A stretch of 64,000 nucleotides of DNA from Streptomyces sp. NRRL WC-3605 (GCF_001509795.1 NZ_LLZN01000091.1:319064-383063); one strand, 5' to 3'; positions 8,327 to 21,206 are shown, numbered from the stretch's first letter. A program made the numbers and translations. The notes: a model not told the origin generated them from the letters alone.

Positions 8327-8402
8327 GGCCAGGTAAAGTCAAGGCACTCGTTCTGGTGATCACAAATCCCACTGACCGGACAAACCGGCCTAGCGTGGGG
8401 GC

Positions 8403-9248
8403 ATGTCGACGGAACAGTCCCGGTCCGCCCGCGAGGCCCTGCCGGCCCCGGGCGCCCTGCTCCTGTGCCGGGCGGAACCCGATTCCGTCGCGCCCGTGGC
8501 CCGGCTGCTGCGCGAGGACATGCTGCTCGCGCCCGCCGGCGAGGGGTGGAGCGTCCTCGTGCCCGAGGGCAGGCCCTGGCAGGACGGCGGCGAACCGGTC
8601 GACCGCGTCCTCTCCGGCTGGGCCCTCGCCCTGGCCGTCGGCGCTCCGTGGCCCGCCCTCGCCCTGTGGTGGGACGCCGAACGCGCCGGGTACTCCCTCG
8701 CCTCGGGCTTCCGCCGCCCGGTCGGCTACGAATGGCTCGCCAACGGCACCCCCGTGGGCGTGGACGAGGCCATGCACACCTTCGCCGGGCGCCTCGGCCT
8801 CGACCCCGTGCTCGACGTGCAGTCCCTCGACGAACTGACCCGCCCCGACCCGGCCTCCGACGCCCGCTCCCGGCTGCGCGGCCTGCTCGCCGTCCTCCAG
8901 CGCGCGGGCGTGGACCTGCCCGACGGCCTCGCCCCCGGCGACAGCGCCGACCTGCTGTGCGCCGCCGCCCGCGAATGGCCCCACACGCGCCCGGCGCAGG
9001 GCGCGCACCGGCCGGAGGGCGACCGCACGCCCCCGCACGGGACGCAGGGGGACGGTCCGGGCCCGTGGCCGCCCTGGGCCGGCGGGCCCCGGGGCGGCAT
9101 GCTCGCCCTGGTCCAGATCGCGGCCGGTCTGCCCCTCACCGCCTGGGGTCTGCACCGCCGCAGCGGCGGCTGGACTGCCGCGGGCGCGCTCCTGCTGGCC
9201 CACGGCGCGCTCGGCCTCGCCTGCGCGCCGGTCCGGCCGCTGGACTGA
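8403..9248 (+). CDS. Conserved hypothetical protein with hydrophobic C-terminus
   Basis: I do not recognise a characterised family. The 281-residue product has a soluble part of about 200 residues (with RPVGYEWLANGTPVGVDEAM and a helical segment SRLRGLLAVLQRAGVDLPDG), a Pro/Gly/His-rich linker, and two hydrophobic segments at the C-terminus: MLALVQIAAGLPLTAWGL and GALLLAHGALGLACAPV. It may be a tail-anchored membrane protein. Codon use matches the chromosome. The start codon stands between the divergent PadR operon promoter and a single-gene transcription unit. Confidence 0.7.
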   Translation: MSTEQSRSAREALPAPGALLLCRAEPDSVAPVARLLREDMLLAPAGEGWSVLVPEGRPWQDGGEPVDRVLSGWALALAVGAPWPALALWWDAERAGYSLASGFRRPVGYEWLANGTPVGVDEAMHTFAGRLGLDPVLDVQSLDELTRPDPASDARSRLRGLLAVLQRAGVDLPDGLAPGDSADLLCAAAREWPHTRPAQGAHRPEGDRTPPHGTQGDGPGPWPPWAGGPRGGMLALVQIAAGLPLTAWGLHRRSGGWTAAGALLLAHGALGLACAPVRPLD

Positions 9249-9297
9249 CGCCCGTCCCAGGTCCTCGGACGCCGTCCGGGCCGACGCGCGCGCGTCC

Positions 9298-9480
9298 TCA
9301 GATGTCGTCGTCCTCGTCGTCCAGCCGGGCCAGCCACGTCGCCAGCCGCTCCACCGGTACCTCGAAGTCGGGGTTCAGGTCGACGAAGGTGCGCAGCTGC
9401 TCGGCCAGCCACTCGAAGGTGATCTCCTCCTCGCCGCGCCGCTTCTCCAGCTCTTCGATGCCTCGGTCGGTGAAGTACAT
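9298..9480 (-). CDS. Small acidic protein, DUF6104-like
   Basis: The 60-residue product begins MYFTDRGIEELEKRRGEEE and ends in an acidic run of Asp and Glu. I recall nearly identical small proteins across Streptomyces (annotated DUF6104), which is why I keep this ORF although it is short. The core EWLAEQLRTFVDLNPDFEVPVERLATWLARL looks helical. Function unknown. It is leftward between two rightward genes and must have its own promoter, near 9490-9600. Confidence 0.8.
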   Translation of the reverse strand: MYFTDRGIEELEKRRGEEEITFEWLAEQLRTFVDLNPDFEVPVERLATWLARLDDEDDDI

Positions 9481-9616
9481 GCAGTGAGGATATGTCCTGT
9501 CCGCCACGGCTGCGTGCCGGGCCGGAGCCGCCCCCCGCGGGCTCCGTGACCCCGCCCCCCTCCCGGCAGTTCTCGGGACGGCGCGCGGTAGACCCATCCC
9601 ACGGAGACGGAACGAC

Positions 9617-10606
9617 ATGAGCACCCACTTCGACCCGGTCCCCCTCGTCGGCACGGGAGTTGAACCGGCCGCGGACATCGAGTTCTGGCTGGCCTCCCCG
9701 CCGGTCCGCGCCCTGGTCGAGGCGTTCGCCCGCACCGACCAGGACCACGAGCTGGCCCACGACCTCGCGGCCGGCAAGGGCGACGCGGCGGAGCGGCTGG
9801 CACGGCTCGACGTCTTCACCCGGCGCTGGGACACCCGGCGGGGCAGGGAACGCAACCTCGCCGACGACCTGCCCGTGCGGCCCGAGCAGCAACGGCTCGT
9901 GCGGGCCGCGGCCGAGGCGCTCGGCCTGTGCGGCGGCACCCGCCTGCGCTACGGCCACTACGAGCACGTCCTGGTGCTCGGCGGCCTCATCCGGGCCTGC
10001 CTGGCGCGCACGGCGTACGCCGCCCAGCTGATCCGCACCGGCCGGGTGACGACCGGCTCCGTCACCGCCCTCGGCGGCCACCGGCCCTTCCTGGGCGACG
10101 AGTTCGAGCTCGCGGCGCTCGCCGGGGCACCCGAACTCGGCGAGGAGTACGAGGCGCTGGACTTCGGCACACGGCGCGCCTTCGGCCTGCAGACACCGGA
10201 ATCCGTGGCCGGCGAGGAGTCCGGACTGCCCGGCGGCACCTGGGCCGTCCGCACCTACCGCACGCCCGGCAGGCTGCCCGTCCGCGTGGTCGCCGCCCCG
10301 TCCAGCGAGCCGGAGCGGCGCCGCGCGGACACCGCGGACAGCTACGCCTTCTTCGCCGAGCGGATCGCCGAACTGGAGCCGGGGGAGCGCCTGCTGCTGG
10401 TCACGACCGCGCTCCACGTCCCCGCCCAGCACGCCACCGCCGTACGGATGCTCCAGCTGCCCTTCGCCGTGGAGGTGGACACGGTCGGCATCGAACCGTC
10501 CAGCGCGCGGGAGCCGGCCCGGCGCCCGTCCGGCGCGACCGCGTACCTGCTGGAGACCCGCTCCACCGTACGGGCGCTGGCCCAGCTCCTCGCCGCCCTG
10601 AGCTGA
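9617..10606 (+). CDS. Conserved hypothetical protein
   Basis: This 329-residue soluble protein has no signal peptide, membrane helix or motif I can name. It starts MSTHFDPVPLVGTGVEPAAD. A middle section reads RLRYGHYEHVLVLGGLIRAC, and a later part, GERLLLVTTALHVPAQHATAVRML, resembles the DUF218-like/ElyC arrangement of a strand then helix with conserved polar residues, but that match is weak. Codon use is typical of the chromosome. A terminator hairpin follows and faces the convergent 2-oxoglutarate dehydrogenase gene. Confidence 0.72.
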   Translation: MSTHFDPVPLVGTGVEPAADIEFWLASPPVRALVEAFARTDQDHELAHDLAAGKGDAAERLARLDVFTRRWDTRRGRERNLADDLPVRPEQQRLVRAAAEALGLCGGTRLRYGHYEHVLVLGGLIRACLARTAYAAQLIRTGRVTTGSVTALGGHRPFLGDEFELAALAGAPELGEEYEALDFGTRRAFGLQTPESVAGEESGLPGGTWAVRTYRTPGRLPVRVVAAPSSEPERRRADTADSYAFFAERIAELEPGERLLLVTTALHVPAQHATAVRMLQLPFAVEVDTVGIEPSSAREPARRPSGATAYLLETRSTVRALAQLLAALS

Positions 10607-10614
10607 GAAACGCG

Positions 10615-10658
10615 GGAAGGCCCGGCGCCGAGTCGAAGGACTCGGAACCGGGCCTTCC
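10615..10658. terminator. Bidirectional terminator hairpin
   Basis: GGAAGGCCCGG (10615-10625) pairs perfectly with CCGGGCCTTCC (10648-10658). Inside it is a second stem, CCGAGTC with GACTCGG. It lies between two convergent genes and can serve both. Confidence 0.85.
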
Positions 10659-10688
10659 GTACAGGCTCTCCTACGGGGATCCGCAGGA

Positions 10689-13600
10689 TCAGGCGTCGAA
10701 CACCTCATGCACGAGCTGCTCCTGCTCGGCCTGGTGCCGCTTGGCGGAACCGACGGCCGGGGACGAGGAGTGCGGACGCGAGATGCGGCGCAGGCGCTCG
10801 CCGTGCGGGACGTCGGCGCCGACCGCGAGGTCCAGGTGGTCGATCAGGTTCAGCGCGATGAACGGCCACGCACCCTGGTTCGCCGGCTCCTCCTGGGCCC
10901 ACAGGTACTTCTCGGCGTTCGGGTACTTCTTGATCTCCGCCTGGAGCTCGGCACCCGGCAGCGGGTACAGGCGCTCGATGCGGATGATCGCCGTGTCCGT
11001 GACGCCGCGCTTCTTCCGCTCGGCCTCCAGGTCGTAGTAGACCTTGCCGGCGCAGAAGACGACCTTCTTCACGGCGGCCGGGTCGACCGACGCGTCACCG
11101 ATGACCGGCTGGAACTGGCCGGTGGTGAACTCCTCCGCCTTCGCCGCGGCCGCCTTCAGGCGCAGCATCGACTTCGGCGTGAAGACGACCAGCGGCTTGT
11201 GGTGCGGGTTGTGCACCTGCCACCGCAGGAGGTGGAAGTAGTTCGACGGCGACGTCGGCATCGCGACCGTCATGTTGTTCTGCGCGCACATCTGGAGGAA
11301 GCGCTCCGGGCGGGCCGAGGAGTGGTCCGGGCCCTGGCCCTCGTAGCCGTGCGGCAGGAGCAGGACGACACCGGAGGTCTGCGCCCACTTCTGCTCGGCC
11401 GAGGAGATGAACTCGTCCACGACCGTCTGCGCGCCGTTGACGAAGTCGCCGAACTGCGCCTCCCACATCACGAGCGCCTCGGGGCGGGCCAGCGAGTAGC
11501 CGTACTCGAAGCCCATGGCCGCGTACTCGGACAGCAGCGAGTTGTAGACGTTCAGGCGCGCCTGGTCCTCGGAGAGGTACTGCAGCGGCGTGTACTCCTC
11601 GCCCGTCTCACGGTCGATGATCACCGCGTGGCGCTGGCCGAAGGTGCCGCGCTGCGAGTCCTGGCCGGCGAGCCGGACCGGGACGCCCTCCAGCAGGAGG
11701 GAGCCGACCGCGAGGGTCTCGCCCATGCCCCAGTCGATGGTGCCGTCCTCCACCATCGACGCCCGGCGCTGCAGCTGCGGCAGCAGGCGCGGGTGCACGG
11801 TGATGTGGTCGGGGATGTTGACCTGGGACTCGGCGATCCGCTTGACGACCTCCGAGGTCACCGCGGTGTTCACGGCGACCGGGAACTCGGCCTGCGGGTC
11901 CGAGGGCGCGGCCGTCGACGGCTGCGAGGTGGCCTCGCGGACCTCCGTGAAGACCTTCTCCAGCTGGCCCTGGTAGTCCTGCAGCGCCTGCTCGGCCTCT
12001 TCCAGGGTGATGTCGCCGCGACCGATCAGGGACTCGGTGTAGAGCTTGCGCACCGAGCGCTTCTTGTCGATCAGGTCGTACATCAGCGGCTGGGTGAACG
12101 CCGGGTTGTCCGACTCGTTGTGACCGCGGCGGCGGTAGCAGATGAGGTCGATCACGACGTCCTTGTTGAACGCCTGACGGAACTCGAAGGCGAGCCGCGC
12201 GACGCGGACGACGGCCTCGGGGTCGTCGCCGTTCACGTGGAAGATCGGGGCCTCGATCATGCGGGCCACGTCCGTCGCGTACATGGAGGAACGCGAGGAC
12301 TCGGGGGCCGCGGTGAAGCCGACCTGGTTGTTGATGACCACGTGGACGGTGCCGCCGGTGCGGTAGCCGCGCAGCTGCGACATGTTCAGGGTCTCGGCCA
12401 CGACACCCTGGCCCGCGAAGGCCGCGTCGCCGTGCAGGGCGATCGGCAGGACGGTGAAGTCCGTGCCGCCCTTGTTGATGATGTCCTGCTTGGCGCGGGC
12501 GACGCCCTCCAGGACGGGGTCGACCGCCTCCAGGTGCGAGGGGTTGGCGGTGAGCGAGACCTTGATCTGCTCGCCGTCCAGGCCGGTGAAGGTGCCCTCG
12601 GCGCCCAGGTGGTACTTCACGTCGCCGGAGCCGTGCATCGACTTCGGGTCGAGGTTGCCCTCGAACTCGCGGAAGATCTGCGCGTACGACTTGCCGACGA
12701 TGTTGGCCAGGACGTTCAGCCGGCCGCGGTGGGCCATGCCGATGACGACCTCGTCCAGGCGGGACTCGGCCGCCGAGTCGATGACCGCGTCCAGCAGCGG
12801 GATGACGGACTCGCCGCCCTCCAGCGAGAAGCGCTTCTGGCCCACGTACTTGGTCTGCAGGAAGGTCTCGAAGGCCTCCGCCGCGTTCAGCCGGCGCAGG
12901 ATGCGCAGCTGCTCCTCGCGCTCCGGCTTGGTGTGCGGGCGCTCGATGCGGTCCTGGATCCACTTGCGCTGCTTGGGGTCCTGGATGTGCATGAACTCGA
13001 CGCCGGTGGTGCGGCAGTACGAGTCGCGCAGCACGCCGAGGATGTCGCGCAGCTTCATCAGGGACTTGCCGGAGAAGCCGCCGACGGCGAACTCGCGCTC
13101 CAGGTCCCACAGGGTGAGGCCGTGCTCGGTGATGTCCAGGTCGGGGTGCTTGCGCTGGCGGTACTCCAGCGGGTCGGTGTCGGCCATGACGTGGCCGCGG
13201 ACCCGGTAGGAGTGGATCAGCTCGAAGACCCGGGCGGCCTTGGTGACGTCGTCGTCGTGGCTGGCGTCGATGTCCTTGAGCCAGCGGACCGGCTCGTAGG
13301 GGATGCGCAGGGCCTCGAAGATGTCGTCGTAGAAGCCGTTCTCGCCCAGCAGCAGGTTCGCGACCTGGCGGAGGAACTCGCCGGAGGCGGCGCCCTGGAT
13401 GACCCGGTGGTCGTAGGTCGACGTGAGCGTCATGACCTTGGAGATGCCGAGCTTGTTCAGGGTGTCCTGGGAGGTGCCCTGGAACTCCGCCGGGTAGTCC
13501 ATGGAGCCGACGCCCATGATCACCGACTGGCCGGGCATCAGACGCGGCACGGAGTGCACGGTGCCGAGGCCGCCGGGGTTGGTCAGGGAGACCGTGACGC

Positions 13601-14468
13601 CGGAGAAGTCGTCCATCGTCAGCTTGCCGTCGCGGGCGCGGCGGACGATGTCCTCGTAGGCCTGCCAGAACTCGAAGAAGTTCAGCGTCTCGGCCTTCTT
13701 GATCGCCGCGACGACGAGCTGGCGGTCGCCGTTGGGCTTGACCAGGTCGATGGCGAGACCGAGGTTGACGTGGTCCGGCTTGACCAGGGTCGGCTTGCCG
13801 TCCTTCTCCGCGAAGGAGTGGTTCATCGACGGCATGGCCTTGATGGCCTGCACCATCGCGTAGCCGATCAGGTGCGTGAAGGAGATCTTCCCGCCCCGGG
13901 CCCGCTTGAGGTGGTTGTTGATGACGATGCGGTTGTCGAACAGCAGCTTCACCGGGACCGCGCGGACCGAGGTGGCGGTCGGCAGCTCCAGCGAGGCGTT
14001 CATGTTCTTCGCGACGGCGGCGGACGGGCCGCGCAGCGTCACGAACTCGGGGCCGTCCGCGGAGGCGGCGGCGGGCTCGGCCTTCTTCGGCTGGGCGGGC
14101 TTCGCGGCCGGGGCGGGCTTCGTCGCGGGAGCCGCGGGAGCCGCCGGAGCGGCGGGCGCGGCGGCCTTGGCCGGAGCCGGCTTCGCGGCCGGTGCGGGAG
14201 CCGGGACCGGCGCGGCGGCGGGAGCGGTGGTCTCCGCGGCCCCCGCGGCCGCGGTACCCGCCGCAGCCGGGGCGGCGGCAGCCCCCGGCTTGTAGTCGGC
14301 GAAGAAGTCCCACCAGGCGCGGTCTACCGAATTCGGGTCCTGGAGGTACTGCTGATAGATCTCGTCGACGAGCCACTCGTTGGCTCCGAACGCGGCAGCG
14401 GGGTTCTTGCCCGCTTGGTCCGCGTCGGTCGAGATGCTCGATGCGTTACTGGGGGACTGTGGCGACAC
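10689..14468 (-). CDS. kgd: Multifunctional 2-oxoglutarate dehydrogenase E1 / decarboxylase with succinyltransferase domain
   Basis: The 1,259-residue TCA-cycle enzyme decarboxylates 2-oxoglutarate with thiamine diphosphate. It is the actinobacterial KGD/OdhA type. A short E1 N-terminus ([20 protein letters not shown]) is followed by an Ala/Pro-rich linker, then an E2-like acyltransferase domain ([20 protein letters not shown] through [12 protein letters not shown], holding the catalytic His), then the E1 domain with [17 protein letters not shown]. It lacks a lipoyl domain, so it works with a lipoylated E2 from elsewhere. I chose the GTG at 14468 (start [11 protein letters not shown]), with AGAGGG upstream; an ATG at 14519 would add 17 residues. 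Confidence 0.95.
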   Translation of the reverse strand: MSPQSPSNASSISTDADQAGKNPAAAFGANEWLVDEIYQQYLQDPNSVDRAWWDFFADYKPGAAAAPAAAGTAAAGAAETTAPAAAPVPAPAPAAKPAPAKAAAPAAPAAPAAPATKPAPAAKPAQPKKAEPAAASADGPEFVTLRGPSAAVAKNMNASLELPTATSVRAVPVKLLFDNRIVINNHLKRARGGKISFTHLIGYAMVQAIKAMPSMNHSFAEKDGKPTLVKPDHVNLGLAIDLVKPNGDRQLVVAAIKKAETLNFFEFWQAYEDIVRRARDGKLTMDDFSGVTVSLTNPGGLGTVHSVPRLMPGQSVIMGVGSMDYPAEFQGTSQDTLNKLGISKVMTLTSTYDHRVIQGAASGEFLRQVANLLLGENGFYDDIFEALRIPYEPVRWLKDIDASHDDDVTKAARVFELIHSYRVRGHVMADTDPLEYRQRKHPDLDITEHGLTLWDLEREFAVGGFSGKSLMKLRDILGVLRDSYCRTTGVEFMHIQDPKQRKWIQDRIERPHTKPEREEQLRILRRLNAAEAFETFLQTKYVGQKRFSLEGGESVIPLLDAVIDSAAESRLDEVVIGMAHRGRLNVLANIVGKSYAQIFREFEGNLDPKSMHGSGDVKYHLGAEGTFTGLDGEQIKVSLTANPSHLEAVDPVLEGVARAKQDIINKGGTDFTVLPIALHGDAAFAGQGVVAETLNMSQLRGYRTGGTVHVVINNQVGFTAAPESSRSSMYATDVARMIEAPIFHVNGDDPEAVVRVARLAFEFRQAFNKDVVIDLICYRRRGHNESDNPAFTQPLMYDLIDKKRSVRKLYTESLIGRGDITLEEAEQALQDYQGQLEKVFTEVREATSQPSTAAPSDPQAEFPVAVNTAVTSEVVKRIAESQVNIPDHITVHPRLLPQLQRRASMVEDGTIDWGMGETLAVGSLLLEGVPVRLAGQDSQRGTFGQRHAVIIDRETGEEYTPLQYLSEDQARLNVYNSLLSEYAAMGFEYGYSLARPEALVMWEAQFGDFVNGAQTVVDEFISSAEQKWAQTSGVVLLLPHGYEGQGPDHSSARPERFLQMCAQNNMTVAMPTSPSNYFHLLRWQVHNPHHKPLVVFTPKSMLRLKAAAAKAEEFTTGQFQPVIGDASVDPAAVKKVVFCAGKVYYDLEAERKKRGVTDTAIIRIERLYPLPGAELQAEIKKYPNAEKYLWAQEEPANQGAWPFIALNLIDHLDLAVGADVPHGERLRRISRPHSSSPAVGSAKRHQAEQEQLVHEVFDA

Positions 14469-14759
14469 GGCGAGAACCGCCCTCTTCCGCTTCACAAGGT
14501 GATGGACAGCGGGAATCAAGGCTACGCCTCCCCGGCCGGGAAGGTCAGGCCGGGCATGGTCATCGTCGTGTAAGTCACATCGGGAAGCGTGTTTCGGGCT
14601 CAGAAATGGCGGGAAACAAGCGTGGTTCCGCTTCAGCGGACCGCAAATGGGAAGGCGCGGCCGCGAGCTGACGCTGCGACGGTGCAGGTCTGTACCTGAT
14701 CACACGGCCCTGTCAGGCACGATGCGTGTGGATCTTGGCGCTCCGCTTCGAACTTTACG

Positions 14760-15866
14760 TCAACTTTGTACGGACGGCTGCCCTGGAAGTGTGACAAGAA
14801 TCCGGCAACCGCGATCCGATTCGGCCACACCGATCCGGCCGCCGTGCAGATCCACGGCCCAGCGAGCGATCGCCAGCCCCAGACCCGTGCCGCCGTCGCT
14901 GCCCGGGCCGTGCGGCCGGCTCACCGCGCCCCGGTTGAAACGCTCGAAGACCCGGTGCCAGTCCGAGCGCGGGATGCCCGGGCCCTCGTCCAGGACCTCC
15001 AGCTCCAGCGACTCCGGGTGCGGCCCGCGCCGCGCCTTGACCGTGACGCGGCCGTGCGGCGGGCTGTGCTTGATCGCGTTGTCGATGAGGTTGGCGACGA
15101 CCTGGTGGATGCGCTCGGGGTCGGCGTGCGCAGTCAGCTCCGGCGGCGACACGTCGAGGTGCAGATGCACGTCCGTGCGGGTGTGGCTGCCGGAGCCCGA
15201 GGTCATGCCCGCGCGCGCGGAGGCGACCATGTTGGCCTCCTTCAGCACCCCGGACAGATAGGGCCACACCTCGAAGCGGCGCATCCGCAGCGGCACGACG
15301 CCGTTGTCCAGGCGGGACAGGTCGAGCAGCGTCTCCACCAGCCGGCCGAGGCGCTCGGTCTGCTTCAGCGCCGTGCGCATCGTCTCCGGGTCGGCCTCGG
15401 CGATGCCGTCGACCACGTTCTCCAGGACCGCGCGCAGCCCCGCGATCGGGGTGCGCAGCTCGTGCGAGACGTTCGCGACCAGCTCCTTGCGCTGCTGGTC
15501 CTGGGCCTCCAGCTCGTCGGCCATGAGGTTGATCGTCCCGGCCAGGTCGCCCAGCTCGTCGCGGCGGCTCTCGCTGACCCGGCGCGTGTAGTCGCCCTGG
15601 GAGATCGACCGGGCCACCGTGTTCATCTCGTCCAGCGGCGCGGTGAGCGAATGCGCCACGAACTGCGTGATGAGCAGGGTGGCGATCATCGAGAAGACCG
15701 TGATGAAGCGCAGCTCCGTCTGGGTGCGCACCGCGATCATCGACAGTCCGGTGGTGATCAGGACCGCGATGACGACGAGCGCGCCCAGCTTGGTCTTGAT
15801 CGAGAACGGACGAACGCCGCCCCAGGGCTCCCCGGGGCCTCTCCGCACGGCCGGACCGTCGCTCAT
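14760..15866 (-). CDS. Two-component sensor histidine kinase (HAMP type)
   Basis: The 368-residue kinase has two membrane segments close together, about 28-46 and 55-72, with almost no extracellular loop, then a HAMP domain, a HisKA dimer with the phospho-accepting His135 in ANVSHELRTP, and a HATPase domain (NLIDNAIKHS, DEGPGIP, GTGLGLAIARW). The tiny sensor loop suggests it reads a membrane-borne or intramembrane signal. The ATG at 15866 overlaps the response regulator stop (ATGA), so the pair is coupled. Signal and target genes are unknown. Confidence 0.93.
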   Translation of the reverse strand: MSDGPAVRRGPGEPWGGVRPFSIKTKLGALVVIAVLITTGLSMIAVRTQTELRFITVFSMIATLLITQFVAHSLTAPLDEMNTVARSISQGDYTRRVSESRRDELGDLAGTINLMADELEAQDQQRKELVANVSHELRTPIAGLRAVLENVVDGIAEADPETMRTALKQTERLGRLVETLLDLSRLDNGVVPLRMRRFEVWPYLSGVLKEANMVASARAGMTSGSGSHTRTDVHLHLDVSPPELTAHADPERIHQVVANLIDNAIKHSPPHGRVTVKARRGPHPESLELEVLDEGPGIPRSDWHRVFERFNRGAVSRPHGPGSDGGTGLGLAIARWAVDLHGGRIGVAESDRGCRILVTLPGQPSVQS

Positions 15867-16600
15867 GGCGTCGGCGTCTCCAGGGCGTAGCCCACGCCGT
15901 GCACGGTGCGGATGCGCTCGGCCCCGATCTTCCGCCGCAGGGCCTTGATGTGGCTGTCGACGGTCCGGGTGCCGGACGCGTCCGCCCAGTCCCACACCTC
16001 GGCGAGCAGCTGCTCGCGGGAGAGGACCGCGCGCGGGGTGTTCGCCAGGCACACCAGCAGGTCGAACTCGGTAGGCGTCAGGTGCACGTCCTCGCTGCGC
16101 ACCCGCACGCGCCGCTGCGCGTGGTCGATCTCCAGCTCGCCGAGGCGCAGGATGCCCGAGCGCGGCGTGGTGGCCGCGAGGGCGGCGCGCTCGACGCGGC
16201 GCAGCAGCACGTGCACGCGTGCCGCCAGCTCACGCATGGAGAACGGCTTGGTCATGTAGTCGTCGGCGCCGACGCCGAGGCCGACCAGCATGTCGGTCTC
16301 GTCGTCGCGCGCGGTCAGCATCATCACCGGCACCGGCCGCTGCGCCTGCACCCGGCGGCAGACCTCCAGGCCGTCGAAGCCCGGCAGCATGATGTCGAGG
16401 ATCAGCAGGTCGGGCTGCCAGGCCTCGGCCGTGTCGACGGCCGCCGGGCCGTCTCCCGCGGTCTGCACGAGGAAACCCTCGGCGCGCAGACGGGCCGCGA
16501 TAGCGTCCACGATGGTCGGATCGTCCTCGACCACCAGGACCCGGCGCTGTGCGCCGGGGGTCGCCGCCGTGCCGTTGTGGGAGGTGTGTGTCTGCTCCAT
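15863..16600 (-). CDS. OmpR-family response regulator
   Basis: The 245 residues consist of a receiver domain (RVLVVEDDPTIVDAIAARL, phospho-acceptor Asp69 in LLILDIMLPG, switch and Lys in MTKPFSMREL) and an OmpR-type winged helix (VHLTPTEFDLLVCLA, then TVDSHIKALRRKIGAERIRT). I take the ATG at 16600, preceded by GGGGCGG; a TTG at 16612 would add four residues. It is first in the leftward pair with the kinase. The pair sits directly beside the 2-oxoglutarate dehydrogenase gene, but a regulatory link is not shown. Confidence 0.94.
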   Translation of the reverse strand: MEQTHTSHNGTAATPGAQRRVLVVEDDPTIVDAIAARLRAEGFLVQTAGDGPAAVDTAEAWQPDLLILDIMLPGFDGLEVCRRVQAQRPVPVMMLTARDDETDMLVGLGVGADDYMTKPFSMRELAARVHVLLRRVERAALAATTPRSGILRLGELEIDHAQRRVRVRSEDVHLTPTEFDLLVCLANTPRAVLSREQLLAEVWDWADASGTRTVDSHIKALRRKIGAERIRTVHGVGYALETPTP

Positions 16601-16732
16601 CGCCCGCCCCAAAGTTGCTTTCCGGAATCCGTGGGGTGATTCCGCTTACTGGCTGTGCCTGCGCATGCTTCCGATTGACGCTTGAATGATCCGCGTCAGG
16701 AAAGCAGAGTACGGGGAGTCACCGCGCCAGGG

Positions 16733-17410
16733 CTATCCAGGTCGGACGGCGAGGTGGACGACGTCCGGAACGCCCCGGGCAACGGGGATCTCTTCGGTAC
16801 GCACCTGCTGGAATCCGGCATTGCGCAAGGTTTCTTCGAATTCCGGAGAGGGCTGCGCGGACCATACGGCCAGTACCCCACCCGGTGTCAACGCCCTTGC
16901 GCAGGCGGCCAGTCCGCCCGGTGAGTACAGGCTCTCGTTGCCCTCGGTGACGGTCCATCCGGGCCCGTTGTCGATGTCGAGGCAGAGCACGTCGTACGTG
17001 GCGGATGTCTCATACACGTGGGTGACGAGATCGGTCTCCAGGATCGACGTCCGCGGGTCCGCGAGCGCCGCCGCGGAGAGACCGGAGAGCGGCCCCCCGA
17101 GATGCCAGTCGATGATCGCGCGCTCGCGCTCCGCGACGGTGATCCGCCCTGGCCGCGGGTCGGCCGCGGCGTGTGCGAGCGAGAACCCGACACCGAGCCC
17201 GCCGATCAGGATGTGCGGCCGTGAACGCCCGCCCAGCGCGTCCAGCGCCGCGTCGACCAGCAGCCTCTCTGAGCGGCCGTCGGAGGTGTCCATCAGGAAG
17301 CAGCCGTTGGCGATGATCTGGAGCAGATCACCGTGCCGCCGCAGCACGACCTCCCCGTGGGGGCCTTCGCGACGGTCCAGGACTACAGGGGTGTCGTACG
17401 AAGTGGGCAC
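16733..17410 (-). CDS. Spermidine synthase-like methyltransferase-fold protein
   Basis: This 225-residue protein has the Rossmann-like fold of spermidine synthases. The nucleotide loop is ILIGGLGVGFSLAHAA, followed by an acidic strand ITVAERERAIIDWH and the later motif YDVLCLDIDNGPGW. It lacks the usual N-terminal beta-hairpin tetramerisation domain, so true polyamine synthesis is uncertain; many short relatives in actinomycetes are of unknown activity. I chose the GTG at 17410 (start PTSYDTPVVLDRREG); the longer reading adds low-complexity residues. It stands alone between the response regulator gene and lon. Confidence 0.8.
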   Translation of the reverse strand: MPTSYDTPVVLDRREGPHGEVVLRRHGDLLQIIANGCFLMDTSDGRSERLLVDAALDALGGRSRPHILIGGLGVGFSLAHAAADPRPGRITVAERERAIIDWHLGGPLSGLSAAALADPRTSILETDLVTHVYETSATYDVLCLDIDNGPGWTVTEGNESLYSPGGLAACARALTPGGVLAVWSAQPSPEFEETLRNAGFQQVRTEEIPVARGVPDVVHLAVRPG

Positions 17411-17615
17411 CGCGCCATCCTGCCAGCTCCGCCCCGGCACGCTCCGGCCACCGTCCGGGCCTCCCCTGTTCCGGCGGCCGGGAGCGGCCGGAATAGGGGA
17501 GCTCGTCCCGCCGCTTCCCCATGCGAGTGTCGCGCGTTCCGGCACGCCGGGTCCGCGTCCGATCGCTGTCAGCGAACGCGTCACCGGGCCGGGAACAATC
17601 AGGTCCCGTCAAGCA

Positions 17616-17634
17616 TTGAGTCGGCGTAACTCAA
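17616..17634 (+). promoter_or_regulatory. HAIR element (HspR operator) before lon
   Basis: TTGAGT, seven bases, ACTCAA: a perfect inverted repeat matching the HspR-associated inverted repeat (CTTGAGT-N7-ACTCAAG) known from Streptomyces dnaK, clpB and lon promoters. It lies 23 bases before the lon ATG and predicts repression by HspR with induction on heat shock. Confidence 0.9.
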
Positions 17635-17656
17635 CTTGACTGCCTAAGGGGAGATC

Positions 17657-20071
<2,415 letters not shown>

Positions 20072-20093
20072 CGGACGCCGCCGGACAGGGCGG

Positions 20094-20123
20094 GGCCCGG
20101 GTCCCCGGAAGGGGGCCCGGGCC
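20094..20123. terminator. Strong terminator between lon and the muramidase gene
   Basis: GGCCCGGGTCCCC pairs with GGGGGCCCGGGCC around a GGAA tetraloop (13 pairs, one G-T). It lies between convergent genes and can stop both transcripts. Confidence 0.88.
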
Positions 20124-20140
20124 TTCGCCGTGCGGGGGAG

Positions 20141-20980
20141 TCAGCCGTTGGCCAGGGCCACGACCCGGTCGAGGGCGCCGTTGAACCGGTTGTGGTCGCC
20201 GACGGTCGGGCCGGTCGACGTGTACTGCCACATCGTGTGGTAGCTCCATCCGGCGGGCAGCTCGCCCACGGCGGTCGCGTACCGGGCGATCCACAGCGGG
20301 TTGGCCGTGGCGAAGGCGCTGGAGTTGCCGGTGCACTGCTTCCACCAGCTGGTCGCCGTGTAGATGACGGCGTCGCGGCCGGTGCGGGCCTTGTAGCGGT
20401 TCACGAAGTCGCGGATCCAGGTGACCATCCCGCTCGCGGACTTGCCGTAGCAGGCGGCGCCGTACGGGTTCCACTCGATGTCGAGGACACCGGGCAGGGT
20501 GCGGCCGTCGCGGGACCAGCCGCCCCCGTGGTCGACGAAGTAGTCGGCCTGGGTTGCTCCATTGGTGGTGTCCGGCGTCGCGAAGTGGTACGCGCCGCGG
20601 ATCATGCCCACGTTGTAGGAGCCGTTGTACTGCTGGGCGAAGTAGGGGTTGGTGTAGTACGTCCCCTCGGTGGCCTTCACGTAGGCCCACTTGACCCCGC
20701 TGGACCACAGGGTCGGCCAGGCGACGTCACCCTGGTGGCTGGAGACGTCGACGCCCTCCGTCTGGGCGGCCAGGGTGCCGGCGGGGGAGCCGTCGGTGCC
20801 GTCGTGGGCGGCGACGCCGACGCCCATGTACGCGGAGCCGCGCGGCGGGGTGGCGTCGTCCCGCGCGGACGACGGCTGGGCGGCCAGGACGAGCAGGGCC
20901 AGGGCGAGGACGAGGGTGAGCAGAAGTCCGGTCGGATACGGGCTGTGGGGGTGGCGCTGTTCGGGTCTGTGCACGGGCAT
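20141..20980 (-). CDS. Secreted GH25 muramidase (lysozyme)
   Basis: A signal peptide of about 40 residues (PYPTGLLLTLVLALALLVLA, cleavage near QPSSA) precedes a glycoside hydrolase family 25 domain. Its motifs are GVDVSSHQGDVAWPTL, YVKATEGTYY, and the catalytic strand LDIEWNPYG with the Asp and Glu of the active site. The 279-residue enzyme would cut peptidoglycan glycan strands outside the cell, in wall turnover or lysis of other bacteria. No wall-binding repeats are present. The ATG at 20980 gives a correct signal peptide. Confidence 0.93.
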   Translation of the reverse strand: MPVHRPEQRHPHSPYPTGLLLTLVLALALLVLAAQPSSARDDATPPRGSAYMGVGVAAHDGTDGSPAGTLAAQTEGVDVSSHQGDVAWPTLWSSGVKWAYVKATEGTYYTNPYFAQQYNGSYNVGMIRGAYHFATPDTTNGATQADYFVDHGGGWSRDGRTLPGVLDIEWNPYGAACYGKSASGMVTWIRDFVNRYKARTGRDAVIYTATSWWKQCTGNSSAFATANPLWIARYATAVGELPAGWSYHTMWQYTSTGPTVGDHNRFNGALDRVVALANG

Positions 20981-21206
20981 AGCGTGCCTCCGAAGGCTCG
21001 GTGACGCATGGTGGGGAACGCGCACGAGTGTGGCGTGAGCATGTCATCGTCATGCTCCGCCGTACGACGCTAGGCAGCGGAACGACCTGGTGGAAGGGGG
21101 CCTGGCGGCTGCCGTTGGTCCAAGCCTGCGAAATACTGACGGAGCTGCGGCGATGACGCCGGTTGGCGGAAACTTTCACGGCCGGGAAAACGAGGCAGGG
21201 GCTGAC

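Noticed and set aside
10707..14573. 1,288-codon plus-strand ORF opposite the 2-oxoglutarate dehydrogenase gene
   Set aside because: It is the antisense shadow of a high-GC gene: Arg/Val/Asp/Leu-rich, no domain, no ribosome site.
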